A stretch of 64,000 nt of DNA, from NCBI RefSeq assembly GCF_030247195.1, contig NC_080670.1:96866401-96930400 (forward strand), given 5' to 3'. The stretch's first letter is position 1. Each line of letters begins with the position of its first letter. The DNA is from Topomyia yanbarensis. Taxonomy: Eukaryota; Arthropoda; Insecta; Diptera; Culicidae. Under the pieces are notes generated by a model, which worked only from the letters and a program-made list of their open reading frames with translations, searched no databases and had not been told where the DNA came from. The position numbers and the translations under genes are program-made. Positions 12,077-24,964 of the stretch are shown here, in pieces.

Positions 12077-14204
12077 TCCCCCTAATATATATTTGCTATT
12101 TTTCTGTATCGTCAAACTTTCAAAATATAATTTAGTATTAATAACTAAATACTAAATGAAAACAATATTTACATATAATTATTTAGCGCTGTTGAATATT
12201 AACCAATGAATGAACTATTTGAACCAAGTTGTTGTCAATCTAGTTCAATGAAATTCAAAAAGGTATGCGATAAAATTCTTGCATTTCTAATTATTCAAAA
12301 TTTTCAGGTACTTGACCATAGCTAACCAGACAATCATTACTGTAATACCATTCGGCAGGAGAACTTTGCTATTAGCGCGAGGCATTTTTAGTCCGCTGAT
12401 GCTGGCGCATTTTTGGAATTGAATTTGACGTGCAAAAAATTACCGCATTCGGTTTTTGTTTTTCGATTGTGTAACAAGAGTACTCTATTTTAGTTTTTGA
12501 CATTGTTTTACACCGGTGAGAAGCGACTACATTTGTTCAAACTTGAGTTAGAAAAGTTTGACATCAAGTGAAAACCAAACGTTAATATACCTAAGCATAA
12601 GCCAATGTAATTGGTCTTACACCGGTGTATCACTAGTAAAAACTAAATTTTCTTCCAATTGATAGTTCACAATACTTTTTTGGTGAGAATGAAAAACAGA
12701 GCAAATGCAAATGGAAAGAGCAAATTTTTACGAAGTTAGATTTGAAAACGCTTATTTTCACCCAGGATGGTCAATAACTTATTTTTGATCCTGAGTTTAA
12801 CCAACATTTCTATAGCATAGACAAATGGTGACATTATATCGAAGCATTGTTGAATTATGGTAAATTGAATATACCAATCGATCCGAGACTATAAAAGCGA
12901 CCTGCGTCTTTTTACGTAGATTAAATACATCTGATATTGGTGACTTCCTTGCTGCTGAAGCGGACATCATAAGTGTCGGTTCGAACACACTTTGGGATTT
13001 GGTAAATCTTTAAAAAGTAGCCGACAAAGCTATTTTGCAAAAATAATGCTTACCATAATGCTCCTTGGGTCCTAATCACGCCACCTAGACTATAAGGAAA
13101 TTCCTTTCCAGACACTAAGTAATGTGGCTGCGAGAATAGGACCCAAGATCGTGGCCCCAACCAGCAAGAACTTCAGTAGAAATATTAGATGGACAAAATT
13201 TTATGTAAATTAGCTTTCTACTACTGTGGGTTAGAATCGTTCTTTAAGCGAAAACGATTTTGAAGACAACTATCACTAGTCGTTTGAGAATGCCTCTAAT
13301 TGTTGAAATTGAAATAACCAAAAAATGTTTTTTTCTTACTAGAATGTTTTGCAGTGTATTTCCTTATTAGTTGCCTTGGCAATTACAGTATGCATTATTC
13401 TGGAGCTATTTTTCATGGATAACCGAACTAAAAGTAAATAGTTAAAATTTTGGTGGTAATATTGATGTACTCACGCTAAAATGCAAAACCACTCGAAAGC
13501 CTATATTTGTCCTATATTCCACGATCACTCAGAACCAGGGCCGAGGATTTTGGAAGCCAATTTCAAGAGCGCTGCAACTTGTTCGTCCTTATTCGTTTAG
13601 TATCAAAGAACTTTTTCGAAAATGTCAAATGAAATGTTCATGGGTTGCTTTAATTTTGCACAAAAACTAGCGCTACCCTGGTAGTAAATTCATAGCACTC
13701 GAAAATCGTGAAAATCTTTAAACTTATTGGCAGCCTAAGAGCATAACAATTTCATACAGATAGTGGAATATCGCCCGTAATGGATATCACCGCGTTAATA
13801 ATTTCATATCGTTAGCATACTGCCTATGATCGCATATCAGTCCCATAAAGATAGGAAATCCCATAGAAAATAGGACAACTATGCGATCATTAGTAGCATA
13901 AACCTTACATCCGCTCATCGTATTGAAAATCTTGTTATTGACCAAAAATGACTGAGTTATGACGAAGCGTAAACGTGACCGGAAAGTTAAGTCGATAGAA
14001 TGAGACAATACATATTTCGATGGTAATGAGTACCTTATTGAGAGAACTTGAGAGAATCTTGACTGTGAGAGCATGTTCCGTATAGCTATTCGGGTGCTCA
14101 GACACTCAACGCATATGTACCTATACAATATAGTCGTAAACTGTATAGTAATTTACTGGCAACCTTCTTTGTCGCGCAATATTGCCAATTGACAGGGAGA
14201 AATT
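12077..14204. other. Non-coding, low-information stretch
   Basis: No convincing gene. The palindrome tacaccggtgta occurs near 12616 and in intron 3 of the hAT gene (about 10635), and a half-site lies near 12512, so a dispersed repeat is probably present. A 113-codon minus-strand frame at 13787-14128 has no recognisable domain. Confidence 0.4.
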
Positions 14205-14735
14205 TCAGCACTGATCCGGGTTAATGTCCGGTCCTGCCGTTTTAAGTAGCTCCCTGCACGTCACTTCAAACCTCGGACATTCAAAGACTCTCCTCGGACA
14301 TTCAAAGACTTCAAACCTCGGACATTCAAAGACGTTCCGGCGTCTCCTCGACGTTCTCACACTCCGGGCACAGTGTTGACATTGCGTACCCACACCGCTG
14401 GGTACCCACGTCGACAGGTTTGGTTGAGCCGGTAGGTCCACTTTTGTTTCTCTGTATTGTCCCATTCCTGCTGCCACGTCACTATCGAATCGATTCTCAT
14501 TATCTTCCTCACGTTTCTGACGTTTCATTGATTGTAGCACTTGATATCCTCCGTCAAGGTGATGCAGATGGGGATCATCTCGGCGATAAGCCATACTGCC
14601 TCCTGTACGCAATCGCAACTCGTACGACCAGCAGTCGAAGCGTCCTGTTCAGCTTTTCGCTGTTCCACTTGGCTTTCAGCGCTGCACCCCAAGCAGGAGC
14701 CCCATATCGCAGTATCGATGACGATACACTAGATA
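14205..14735 (-). pseudogene. R1-clade retrotransposon relic, C-terminal part
   Basis: Inverted paralogue of about 1083-1660. Read downward, it has [23 protein letters not shown] and three FECPR repeats. Relative to the first relic it lacks about 75 bp after LSTWV. Its 5' side is cut by the (TA)n tract at 14744, at the place that corresponds to about 1083 in the other copy. Confidence 0.8.
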
Positions 14736-14739
14736 ATGG

Positions 14740-16020
<1,281 letters not shown>

Positions 16021-16752
16021 GCGACTTTTTCTCTACGTAAACGGTTTTGTGGGGTAACCAAAAACCCAAAAACCGATCAAAAAGTATATTCCGATGCTTT
16101 TTTGAAATCCAAACGCCAATACAAACGTTAAAAATACAGCAATATGCTGTAACGGAGATGAAGCAGGAAGGCGTCGAAGGAACAGGTAGAGCCGGTGCAT
16201 TGTACGTGTATATAAAGTATGTTCCAGAGCCTGGGCTGCAGAAGATAACACTAGTTTACAAGAAAAATAAAGCTTCAAGAAAAAGTATTTTTAGACTAAT
16301 TTTGGGTCGCTGAACACGAAAGCAATATTTATTTTTTTGTTCAAAGAAGCGATTTTGAGATTTTCTCAAAAAACTCGTTTTTGAGCACTTTTTGTAGTTT
16401 TTAGTCAATATTTTGTGTCAAAATCATTCAATGAATTTAGTCAATATGCAGGTTGAAAGGTGCCGAGATGCCCTTTCAAAAAATATATAATATGTGTTGA
16501 TCATATGTAAATTTTTTAGTGCTGCAAGATACCAAAGTTTTAAAAAAGTGCATTTTTGACCATTTTTAAAAGTTACTCATTTTTAAATGATTTTTTTTAC
16601 CGAAAAAACAAATTTTTTTTCGGACCTTTCAGAATCTAAGATGACAAATAATATGTTTACGTTAATTTTAAGCCTAATATCACTAACATCGGATGGAACA
16701 TGTTGATGCTATGGCACATTGAGCGAAATGGAAATTTTATGATTTTAGCGGA

Positions 16753-16915
16753 CCTGCCCTGGTGCGGTGGTTTAAAGGGTGTAGCACAGGTCTCATAAGC
16801 CAGTCGTCAAATATTCGAGTCCCTATCGAGAAGGAGTCTCAGTGGGATCGTACGCTAGCCACGTAATATTCTGTGAGCTGAGAATCTGCTGTGAAGCCTG
16901 TTGAAGCAGAAGGTG
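16753..16915 (+). repeat. tRNA-derived SINE, copy 1
   Basis: Pol III promoter-like boxes: box A tggtgcggtgg (16760-16770) and box B attcgagtccc (16813-16823) at tRNA-like spacing, followed by a non-tRNA body ending near gaagcagaaggtgaaaatt. A second copy is at 46447-46610 at the same relative position in element B. Confidence 0.75.
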
Positions 16916-17826
16916 AAAATTCCTTTAATTCGTAAAATATGTACTCACAACAGACAAAACAAAACTTTTCCAACGATATTTCCACATTTTAAAAAGAGCA
17001 CTTAGTTGTACAATGAAATATCCAAAACCATTAAAATGCCGCAGGATGGATGGATGCAAGCTCGAGAAGGCAGTACCCAACACAAAAAAAACTATCAAGT
17101 ATAGAAGATTATTTCAGCCGAAAGTATGATTGTGCGAAAAATAAAAAGTTACAATTTTCACTCAGTGCTTCATACCATTTGCATTTTTCATCAGACTTTT
17201 GTAACCATTGGATTAAAATTTATGAAAAAAGATTATTTATCTCATTAGATTCTAAAAGAATTTTCTTCTGTCCTTGATTTATTATAAAAAATTACTAGAA
17301 ATATGCATTTTTTTTTAAAAAGGTCGAACATTAGACTTTTTTTACTTTGGTCGATTGTAATCATAATAAATGTACATCTCTCGACAAACATGCGATTACG
17401 GTTTAAAAGCCAACTGTCAAAATTCTCTTTGAATGGAAATTCCGGACAGACAGTTACTGGCTAAACGTAGTTCATAGCAGTTCATGCAAGAGAAAACTTT
17501 TGACGTAGGACTACGTCTTTGTTTTCGATATGGGGGTGCACTCTGCAAATTCTACAAAAATGGTATGTAACGAAAAGTGGTCCAATTTTAAACGCATATA
17601 ATTCAGCCATCTCACAATAAATTTTCAAATTTTTTGCACAAATCGCCCCGAAATACTTCTAAGAATAGATTCCAATAGATAAACCCAAGGATTTTAGATA
17701 TCATAGCATTAAAAAATTAAATAATATACAACCTTGTCAAAATATCGCGCATTAACACACAAAAGGTAGCGCTTCCCAAGCCCTGTACGACGGATTGGTA
17801 TACCTAGCGCGCAACTCTTCTATGAA

Positions 17827-17907
17827 TGACGTCATCATCGACTATTTAAAGAACGGACTTGGCCAGACACGCTCAGTTCCCTGTTGAACGGCTGGCGAAG
17901 CAGATCA
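17827..17907 (+). promoter_or_regulatory. Arthropod-type core promoter (CRE, TATA, Inr, DPE)
   Basis: tgacgtca at 17827-17834, tatttaaa at 17843-17850, the initiator tcagtt at 17873-17878, and agatc at 17902-17906. Taking the initiator A (17875) as +1, the TATA-like box starts at -32 and agatc, the canonical downstream promoter element, starts at +28. All spacings match RNA polymerase II core promoters of insects. No coding sequence downstream is recognised. Confidence 0.6.
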
Positions 17908-17923
17908 CTGCGCTGTGTTTTTA

Positions 17924-17963
17924 CAGCCAGTGTAGCTGAGTTAGAAGTCCGTTACACTGGCTG
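17924..17963 (+). other. Perfect 11-bp-stem hairpin in predicted 5' transcript
   Basis: cagccagtgta (17924-17934) pairs with tacactggctg (17953-17963) across an 18-base loop. It would lie about 50-90 nt into a transcript started at 17875. The role is unknown. Confidence 0.6.
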
Positions 17964-20211
17964 TGGAGGGACGCTACCCTGTGTCGTCCAACAGGCGACC
18001 GCTCCAACTGCTTCCTAAATGCCGCTGTAATGTTGCCAGTAAATGTTTGGTTTAACTAGCACATGTATTTGCTATTTTCGCTTGAAATTAAGTAATGTAG
18101 TGGTAGTAAAAAGCTTCCCATTTTGGTTCAAACGCAAGGACAGTTTTTAATACAGGTTTTGATTAATTAGTTTAGCTCATCTAAGCAATTTTATCAATTC
18201 TGTAATTTAAAAGGAATTTTACGGAACTTGGTGAATTTGGCCCCACTTGCAACTGGTATAATCAACCTGCACAAAGTGTTGCATAACGCAGGGCTGTTTT
18301 TGGAACAAAATCATTCAGCCCTTCGCTATGCAAAATCACGATATTATGACAGATGGGCTAAGCGCGGCCGTTCCTTTCAATCGGGAAAGGCCGCGTGGAA
18401 TTTTGGTGAAACGCGCTAATAGTGTCGCGGTGGTACTAGTTGTCTCTTTCGCTCTACCCATCATCATCAGCGTTGACTCATTTTGCATTGTACGCTTGGT
18501 CATTATTTTCTAAGTAATAAGTGACTGAGATATTACAATCACCTTATGTTTCTTGTTAGACATGTTTTGTACATATCTGGTAAAAATACTTCGTCATAAA
18601 CACATTTTTTCAAACATGATTCTTGATTTCTAAACATGTCCAAAAATGAGACATGTTTATAGCGAGTGGGTAAAATGAACAGATTCTGGTGACCTGCAAA
18701 ATGTCCTGTATGTATGCAATGCGCAACGTTGGAAAGCATCTTCCGATCCATGCTAATATCCCAACAATTCATGAGCTTTGCATACACACAGGGCATTTTG
18801 CAGGCAAAAAAAATTGTCACGAAAGAATTGAATTTTCATGACGTAATATTAACCATTTTACAATCCTGTGGCATCGAAACCCATCTACAAACTTGGGGTT
18901 ATCCATGGGTGTTTGAACTTTTAGGATCTGTTTGAGAGCAACTAGAAAGCTTGTTCTATACATGAGATGTGATTATATTGAACAAAATTTGATTTTTCTT
19001 CACCGGTCCGGGTGTTTTTCCCACACACTAAGTACTAAGAAAATAAATATTTTACATTAAGTAGTATAGTCCTACGTCTACAGTTCGTGCAACCCCATAG
19101 GGCTGCCCCTTGTAGTTTTTTCTTTTGTTTACTATAAACATCTGTGATTGGCGGGTAGCAGTTTGTCTGAAATTTCCTTTCAAAGAGAATTTTGACAGTT
19201 GGCTTTTAAGCATTAATCATTTGTTTGTCGAGATTTGATCTACGCATATGATTTTCGGAAAGGGCACATCAATACCTTTCGAACTGTTTCGATTGGATCC
19301 TATTTGAACAAGATATTGACAAATAACTAAAATAGTGCCCAAAAACACCTTTTTCAAAGAAATCTTGAGAATGCTTCTTTGAAAAAAATAAACTTGGTTT
19401 TGGTATTCAGTGATCCAAAATTAACTGAGGAAACACCTTTCTTCTTAGCTTATCGCGATTACCTTAAAATTGTTAAAATCTGTCACATTAGATTCTGAAA
19501 ATATGAAAAATTATTTTACTGTAATAAAAAATAGAGCAAAAACAAAAAAGCGGAAGCAAAAGAAATACTTTTTTTAACTCGAACTTCTTTGAAAGAGAAA
19601 TAAAGTATTATTTTCGTATTCAGCGACCCAAAATTAATCTAGAAATCACTTTTTCCCGTAACTTCATTTTTCTTGTAAACTAGTGTAATCTTATTTAAGA
19701 CCAAAAGAGATCTGTGAAAAACAGAGCAATTTTCACTCGGTGCCTAATAACATCACCAGTTTTTGTCGGATTTTCGTGATATTAATATTAGGCTTAAAAT
19801 TCACGTGAGAAGTTTGCTTGTCACATAAGATTTTAAAAGATTTTTTTTTGCTGATTTATTTTTTTAAGAAAAATCAACTAAAAATTAGTAATTTTACCAA
19901 ACACTACTTTTTTGACTTTGGTTGCTCTTAACCCTAAATTGTCGATATTTTATCCTAACATGTTATACATTTTTGGGATGGGCACATCAATACCTTTCGA
20001 ATGGTGAGTCGTTTGTGTTAATCGGAAGATTTGTTCCTGAGATATTGACCAATAAGTGCTCAAAAACAACTTTTTTTTTAAAAAAAATCACAGAAACGGT
20101 TCTTTGAAAAAGAAAATGGATATGATTTTCGTGCTCGGCGACCCAAAATTGACTTAGAAAACACCTTTTTTCTTAACTTCATGCAATTAACCCAAAATTT
20201 GTAAACTAGTG

Positions 20212-20784
20212 TAACGAATCGAATGATGCGTCTTGCATACTAAATACAAATCAAAATCACGAATGTGTTTTGACTCTTTCATCCGCAAAAATAACGATAC
20301 CGATCCAAACGCATTTTCTAGTTACTTTGCTATAGTGCTCTGTTATATCAAATAACAGATAGTATTATTCGGCAGAGTTGGAACTTATACAATTTTACAC
20401 AAGTTTCTTTACTTTGTATCGATATTTTGCCCTTAAAAAGATATAATATTTTTTTTGGATTATGTACACATGACAAAACACTAACGCAAACGGTTTTGCG
20501 GGGTACATTTTTACCCCAAACAAACTTTAAGCGAGCACTGTTATGTTGGTCAAATGAAACAAATTGGTTGTACCTGCTTTAACGGAAATTTAATAATGAA
20601 ATTGGTTTATGATAAAGATTGCTTGCAATTAAAATAAACTGTAACGGAAAAATAAGGATTTGAACTCACAAATTTGGTGGTACTTTGGTGTCATAATGGC
20701 TGCTCAAATTTTAAACGGGCACATTAAAAATTAAAAAAGTGCACATTAAAAATTAAAAATGACTGTCACAGAGCGATCGTCTGT
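20212..20784. other. Non-coding flank of element A
   Basis: The motif aaacggttttgcggggta (about 20487) resembles aaacggttttgtggggtaa at about 16039 on the other side of element A, so both may belong to one interrupted older repeat. No genes. Confidence 0.4.
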
Positions 20785-21978
20785 TTATTATCTGTTTATT
20801 TGTTTAATACATCAACAGGCATATCAAAGCCTCAATGATGCTGGCCTAAATACTAATCTTATTTCTAATAATCAAGTCGCACATAAAAACAATAATCACA
20901 CAATAATTACAAACAAAGAATAAAAAGGTCACGTGTTGTTAACGAATTGATTAAACAATCTGGAAAAAACGTATACGCAGAGTTTGTCGAGAAACGTTGA
21001 AATCGAATGCTGAAGCTACCTGGTTAAAAACTCGTCGCAGACCAGTGATGGCTCCATACATACTATAATTTGTGCATCGGAATGGCAATCGGAACATAAT
21101 GTTGTTGCGTAGTGCACGAGATGCGACGTTTATGTTGATTTATTCCAAAATAGCTGGGGCATCTATACGGCCCTGCAGAGTGTCAGCGATGAACAAAGTT
21201 CTTGCGGTATTCCTTCGAACATGTAGGGGCTCTAGTTGAAGCAGCTGACACCGGTTTTCATAGCTAGGTAGTCGGACAGGATCTCTACACGGCAATCTAC
21301 GGAGCGCGAAACGTAAAAAGCGATGCTGTACACTTTCAATTCTCTCAACGCCATTGTTATAGTTTGGGCTCCACACTTCAGGGCAATATTCTAGAATTGA
21401 TCGGGATAAAGAGCAGTAAAGCGATTTGAGACAATAAACATCCGTAAAGTTTTTGGCTATCTTGAAGATGTATCCCAGTGCTCGAGGCGCTTTAGCAACT
21501 GCAGAGGAGACGTGTTATTTAAACGTAAGTTGAGAATCCAGAATCACTCCCAGATCCTTCACGTGACTGACACGTTCGATTTTTGTTTCTAGTAGACGGT
21601 AGTTAAAATAAATCGAATGCTTCTTCCGTGAAAAAGATATTACCGAGCACTTCTTCGGGTTTACATAGATGCGGTTCATATTGCACCAATCAGCAAAGAC
21701 TTTAAGCTGCTGTTGAAGAACTCTGCAATCTTCAATTGAACGAATCAGGCGAAAAATCTTGAGGTCATCCGCGAAGGATAATCGGGGAGTCTTCAGAATT
21801 AGATGTAAATCATTGAAGTATATCAGAAACGGTCCCAAGTGCTTCCTTGAGGTATTCCAGACGTAGAAGTAAATGTAGGGGTCTGGCATTCTCCTATGAC
21901 AACGGCTATCTCTCGTCAGTGAGGTAGGATCGAAACCACTGCAAAATACTACCATTTATTCCAAATCTCTCATTGTCA
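20785..21978 (-). pseudogene. CR1-clade non-LTR RT relic, 3' half
   Basis: Read downward: FGINGSILQWFRSYLTDE (about 21955-21910), HLGPFLIYFNDL, the catalytic FADDLKIFR (about 21770), VKDLGVILDSQLTF, then YRVFN-type C-terminus and a 3' tail of aaataaac-like units near 20785-20800. Stops and small indels break it (stop near 21907, frameshift near 21870 and around 21500). Domain order and 3' tail of short repeats rather than poly-A match CR1-clade elements such as the better-preserved copies at 41673 and 47793. Confidence 0.8.
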
Positions 21979-22043
21979 ACTTCGTCCGATTCCACTTTGA
22001 GTTCAGCACAGCAGCCCAGGTCGGTACACCAGACCTCAGTATT
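21979..22043 (-). pseudogene. R1-clade relic, distal piece (interrupted)
   Basis: About 60 bp that read LRSGVPTWAAVLNSKWN in reverse, equivalent to [17 protein letters not shown] of the relic at 14205-14735. The piece continues the R1 fragment at 23188-23540; the two are separated by the ORF1-only retroposon. Confidence 0.75.
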
Positions 22044-23187
22044 TTTATTTTTTTATTTGTCTTATCGTCTTCGAGCAAGCTCGTACAGACTAGGTAATAA
22101 CTTATATACTAATATTCAATACGGTGCAACATTACATTATACTAACAACAAAACATAACATAGTCAACATCAATTATTACGAATCTCTAACACAATTCTA
22201 TACTAGTAGTTGTTGAAACTCTCGAAAGTAAATCCCTTTCGGCCAAGTTGATGGATTCAGCGCTATATCACGTAATTCCAGATCAATGCCTACTTTGAAC
22301 GACACATACGGCATCGTCGATGTATCCTTCCACGGTGGTGCAAGTTTCTGCGCAGTAATCGTATCTTCTGTCTCTCCAATGCATTGTGAAACCATATCAA
22401 TTACCTCTTTTTCGGTGACGGTGTTTTTTAATCTGGTAAGGAAAATCCAGCATTTCGTCGATGGTAAGACTTTTCTACTGTTCTCTAGAAGATTTCTCGA
22501 GCCTTGTACTGGCTTTGTCGATGACAGTGGGGATGATTGAGACGACACTGAAACATTGAATGAGCCGGAAAAACCGGCCAGCGTTTGATGGATTCCAGCG
22601 ATTTCATTCTTCAGCGCCGAAATTTCATCGTGCAAATCTGTTTCGCACTTTTTAGCTCTTGTGTCAGTGTGGGTTTCGGTAGTTGCGGTGGCAGCAGCGA
22701 TGTTGGGAGCGGCGGTAGCAGCAACGGTGGATCGAGATGAAAAACTGGCGATATCAATTAGCTTGCGTCTATCCCGAAATACCTCCATGTCGCGAACATT
22801 ACACATTATTTCGCCACATGCAGTGCATAACCAGTAGATATTGAAATTATTGTTGCAGCTGATCGCCTCAGAACCAGTGATAGAAGCGCATTTTAGATGA
22901 TAAACATCTGATCCGTCAGAACAAAAGCCTTTACACACGATTGTTTCTTCATCGGGTGCGATCTTTGTGAAGCATTTGTTGCAAATCATTTTGACTCAAC
23001 TGCGATTTCAAGAATAATAAAAACTTTTTGTAAATGCTCTTCTCTGCCACTAATGTATAATCACTTCATTGAACTTCAGAGAAATAGCAAACAGTAACAG
23101 AGTTAATTTAACAAGTAATTTTCAACAAAATTCACAGCGCGGAACAGAAGCAAAACAAACGGGTACGAGTACTTACACAACCGTATT
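22044..23187 (-). mobile_element. Complete ORF1-only (non-autonomous) CR1-like retroposon
   Basis: 1144 bp bounded by a 5-bp TSD (gtatt at 22039-22043 and 23188-23192). Read on the minus strand it has about 198 bp of 5' leader, one open ORF1 (22198-22989), about 150 bp of 3' UTR and a tail of aaataaaaaaataaaa. No endonuclease or RT sequence is present. Removing it rejoins the R1 reading frame exactly (SSSIL + RSGVP). Its 3' end resembles that of the CR1 element at 47793-49746. Confidence 0.85.
22198..22989 (-). CDS. ORF1 protein: PHD-like zinc finger plus C-terminal domain
   Basis: 263 residues from an ATG at 22989, uninterrupted. The N-terminus is a PHD-type Cys/His cluster (C3, C6, C18, H31, C34, and C55-TACGEIMC), followed by an Ala/Thr-rich linker (about 85-110), a short coiled-coil-like stretch (CETDLHDEISALKNEIAGI, about 114-132), a Ser-rich linker, and a C-terminal globular region (KCWIFLTRLKNTVTEKEV ... 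WPKGIYFREF). This architecture is that of CR1-clade ORF1 proteins, which bind nucleic acid and package the element RNA; that function is inferred. It is the only gene in its element. Full conservation of the frame suggests recent insertion or selection. Confidence 0.8.
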   Translation of the reverse strand: MICNKCFTKIAPDEETIVCKGFCSDGSDVYHLKCASITGSEAISCNNNFNIYWLCTACGEIMCNVRDMEVFRDRRKLIDIASFSSRSTVAATAAPNIAAATATTETHTDTRAKKCETDLHDEISALKNEIAGIHQTLAGFSGSFNVSVSSQSSPLSSTKPVQGSRNLLENSRKVLPSTKCWIFLTRLKNTVTEKEVIDMVSQCIGETEDTITAQKLAPPWKDTSTMPYVSFKVGIDLELRDIALNPSTWPKGIYFREFQQLLV

Positions 23188-23540
23188 GTATTGAGGATGA
23201 GACGCACGCCAGCAGACGTCTCGTGCGGCATTTTGCTCCTCCGTGATTCGGCATGATCCTTGCTAATGCGCTAGTTGTCTTTGCAGCCTTTTAACACACA
23301 TAGTCGTCATGCCTGTTGTCATTTAACCGATCGTCGACCATGACACCCAGGTGCTTCAGCGAAGGCGTCGATAGGATAGATTGTCTCCCGACGCTCATCA
23401 CGACACGCTGGATATTTTTACGGTTGCTGACTAGTGCTACCTTCGTATTGTGATGAGCCAGTTGCAGCTTGACGTCCGCCATCCAGGTTTCCACGATACC
23501 ACGATTTGTTAGACAATATGATCTTAGCAAAGTCGATCAA
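23188..23540 (-). pseudogene. R1-clade relic, proximal piece
   Basis: Read downward: VETWMADVKLQLAHHNTKVAL, LKHLGVMVDDRLN (about 23350), then KAAKTTSALARIMPNHGGAK and SSSI up to the TSD. It corresponds to about 880-1100 of the first R1 relic. One stop is visible near 23288. Confidence 0.75.
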
Positions 23541-24964
23541 TTTCCGAGAATTCGAAACGAGCAACTTGAACTCTGGACAGCCGGTCATCGGGAATGTTGC
23601 TTTTTATTAACACTTCAATGATCATTTCCAAATTTCATTAGTTTCGTTAAGCTTGAGTGTGAACTTCACGTTAAATAGCAAGAAAATGTCTTGAAGCATA
23701 CCCATTGGATACCTAAAAAAATTGCAGAACGAAAACTAGCAAAGGAAAAAAAAGAAATAATATCGGAAACGTAGTAGACAACCCGAAGCTACAACAGCTA
23801 CAGTGATTTGAGTGATTTGAGCGGCCTAAAATGAGTAATAACTGTACCGAAAGCATTACTTTGTATGCCGGATATATTAACAGTTCCGCAGTTCGTTTGC
23901 TCCCCTTCCCTGGCGGCATACGACCCACAGCTTTTGACTAATGCAGCTTTTGCCCGAGGCGAAACTGAAGCGAACCCGACCCTGCCCTGGATTCAAGCAA
24001 AAACCCTCAAAGTGGCTCGCAACCCGGTTGGTACCGCGGGGAGGTAACGGATTGTAGTTCTGTATAAAAGATGGTCTCATGTTGCACAATAATACAGCTT
24101 TGCCATTCCCAGCCCTTTAGGCCTCGGATATATTCTTCAAAGTTTGAGCGATATCTTTACAACTATTTTAAAAGAATAGCAAAAAACGAAGATTAATTCT
24201 TTACAACTTTTATCTAGAGATGCTTATATCCATCGTTGTGGGCCCCTTTCAAACATCGCTAGAGTTAATTTTTCGCATTGGTTGTCGGCCCTAGCTCCAC
24301 CCAAAGTTCTAGTTCGACATTTATATACTAATAATGTCTAGTGTGTGCATGATGCATGTACGCATATTCAGATCCTGAAAACATTTTAAAGTGTGCAGGA
24401 CAAGTTTTGTTCGCATTTGCAACTGAATAGTTGCTGCTGATGCCCTTTGTACGGCAGATGCACATTAAAGGCTTTTCGTCGAAAGGTCTCTACCGAGAGC
24501 GACTGAGGTGAATGAGCACGACGTCATAAATTAAACATAAAATAAGTAGATCTAATCTACTGCTATGAGCCGTGTCAAATAAACGAAATAAAAATAGTAC
24601 ACCAAGACGCTACATGAATTGTGTAACTTGAAATATAAGCGCGACAAACAGGTAAATGGTAAAACTATAGCAATAACACATTATTTTTAATTTTACAACA
24701 TCACTCTAAGCTTTGCGTTTGCGTGATCGCAAACTGTAATTAGTTTTCCCAACGCTTATAAGCATTAATTCATTCATTCATATGTATACTTAAATAATAA
24801 TCGATCCAGCCGTGTCTTTTGTGGTGTTGCGTACATTGGAAGAATATACATCAAGATATGAAGTATAAAGTATAAACGTATACTATATCACCTCCTTGGA
24901 AGGTAGTACACCTGAATACATCATTCGGGGTGTAATTCAGTATCCATAAGTATAGAATGAACGA
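23541..24964. other. Non-coding, nothing recognised
   Basis: A GC-richer island lies at about 23890-24050 (cggcatacgacccacagc ... ggtaccgcgggg), without a supported gene. The remainder is AT-rich with no clear repeat boundaries. Confidence 0.4.

Larger units (their letters stand above)
17378..19232. mobile_element. 1.86-kb TIR element inside element A
   Basis: The ends ctctcgacaaac... and ...gtttgtcgag are inverted repeats of about 57 bp with conserved inner part ccaactgtcaaaattctct. Copy B (about 46930) lacks the insertion; comparing the two gives a 2-bp duplication (at). A gacgtaggactacgtc motif near the left end has an inverted partner near 19067. No transposase. The superfamily is unclear. 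Confidence 0.8.
16249..20211. mobile_element. CACTA-terminal non-autonomous element, copy A
   Basis: Terminal inverted repeat cactagtttacaa (16249-16261 and inverted ending 20211) with a 3-bp TSD taa (16246-16248, 20212-20214). The 3963-bp element has no transposase. Its right end has three diverged subterminal units, and a second copy of the terminal motif (gtaaactagtgtaa, about 19677-19690) lies inside. A SINE and a 1.86-kb TIR element are nested within. Copy B is at 40559-49833. Confidence 0.88.

Noticed and set aside
13787..14128. 113-codon minus-strand frame
   Set aside because: No recognisable domain and no promoter or splice signals; the region looks like decayed repeat.
18228..18480. 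GC-rich frame (AKRGRSFQSGKAAW) considered as a histone H2A relic
   Set aside because: Only a few scattered residues agree and the order is not maintained; coincidence is more likely.
20657..20700. Possible tRNA box B (ggatttgaactcac, minus strand)
   Set aside because: No box A at a suitable distance and no cloverleaf.
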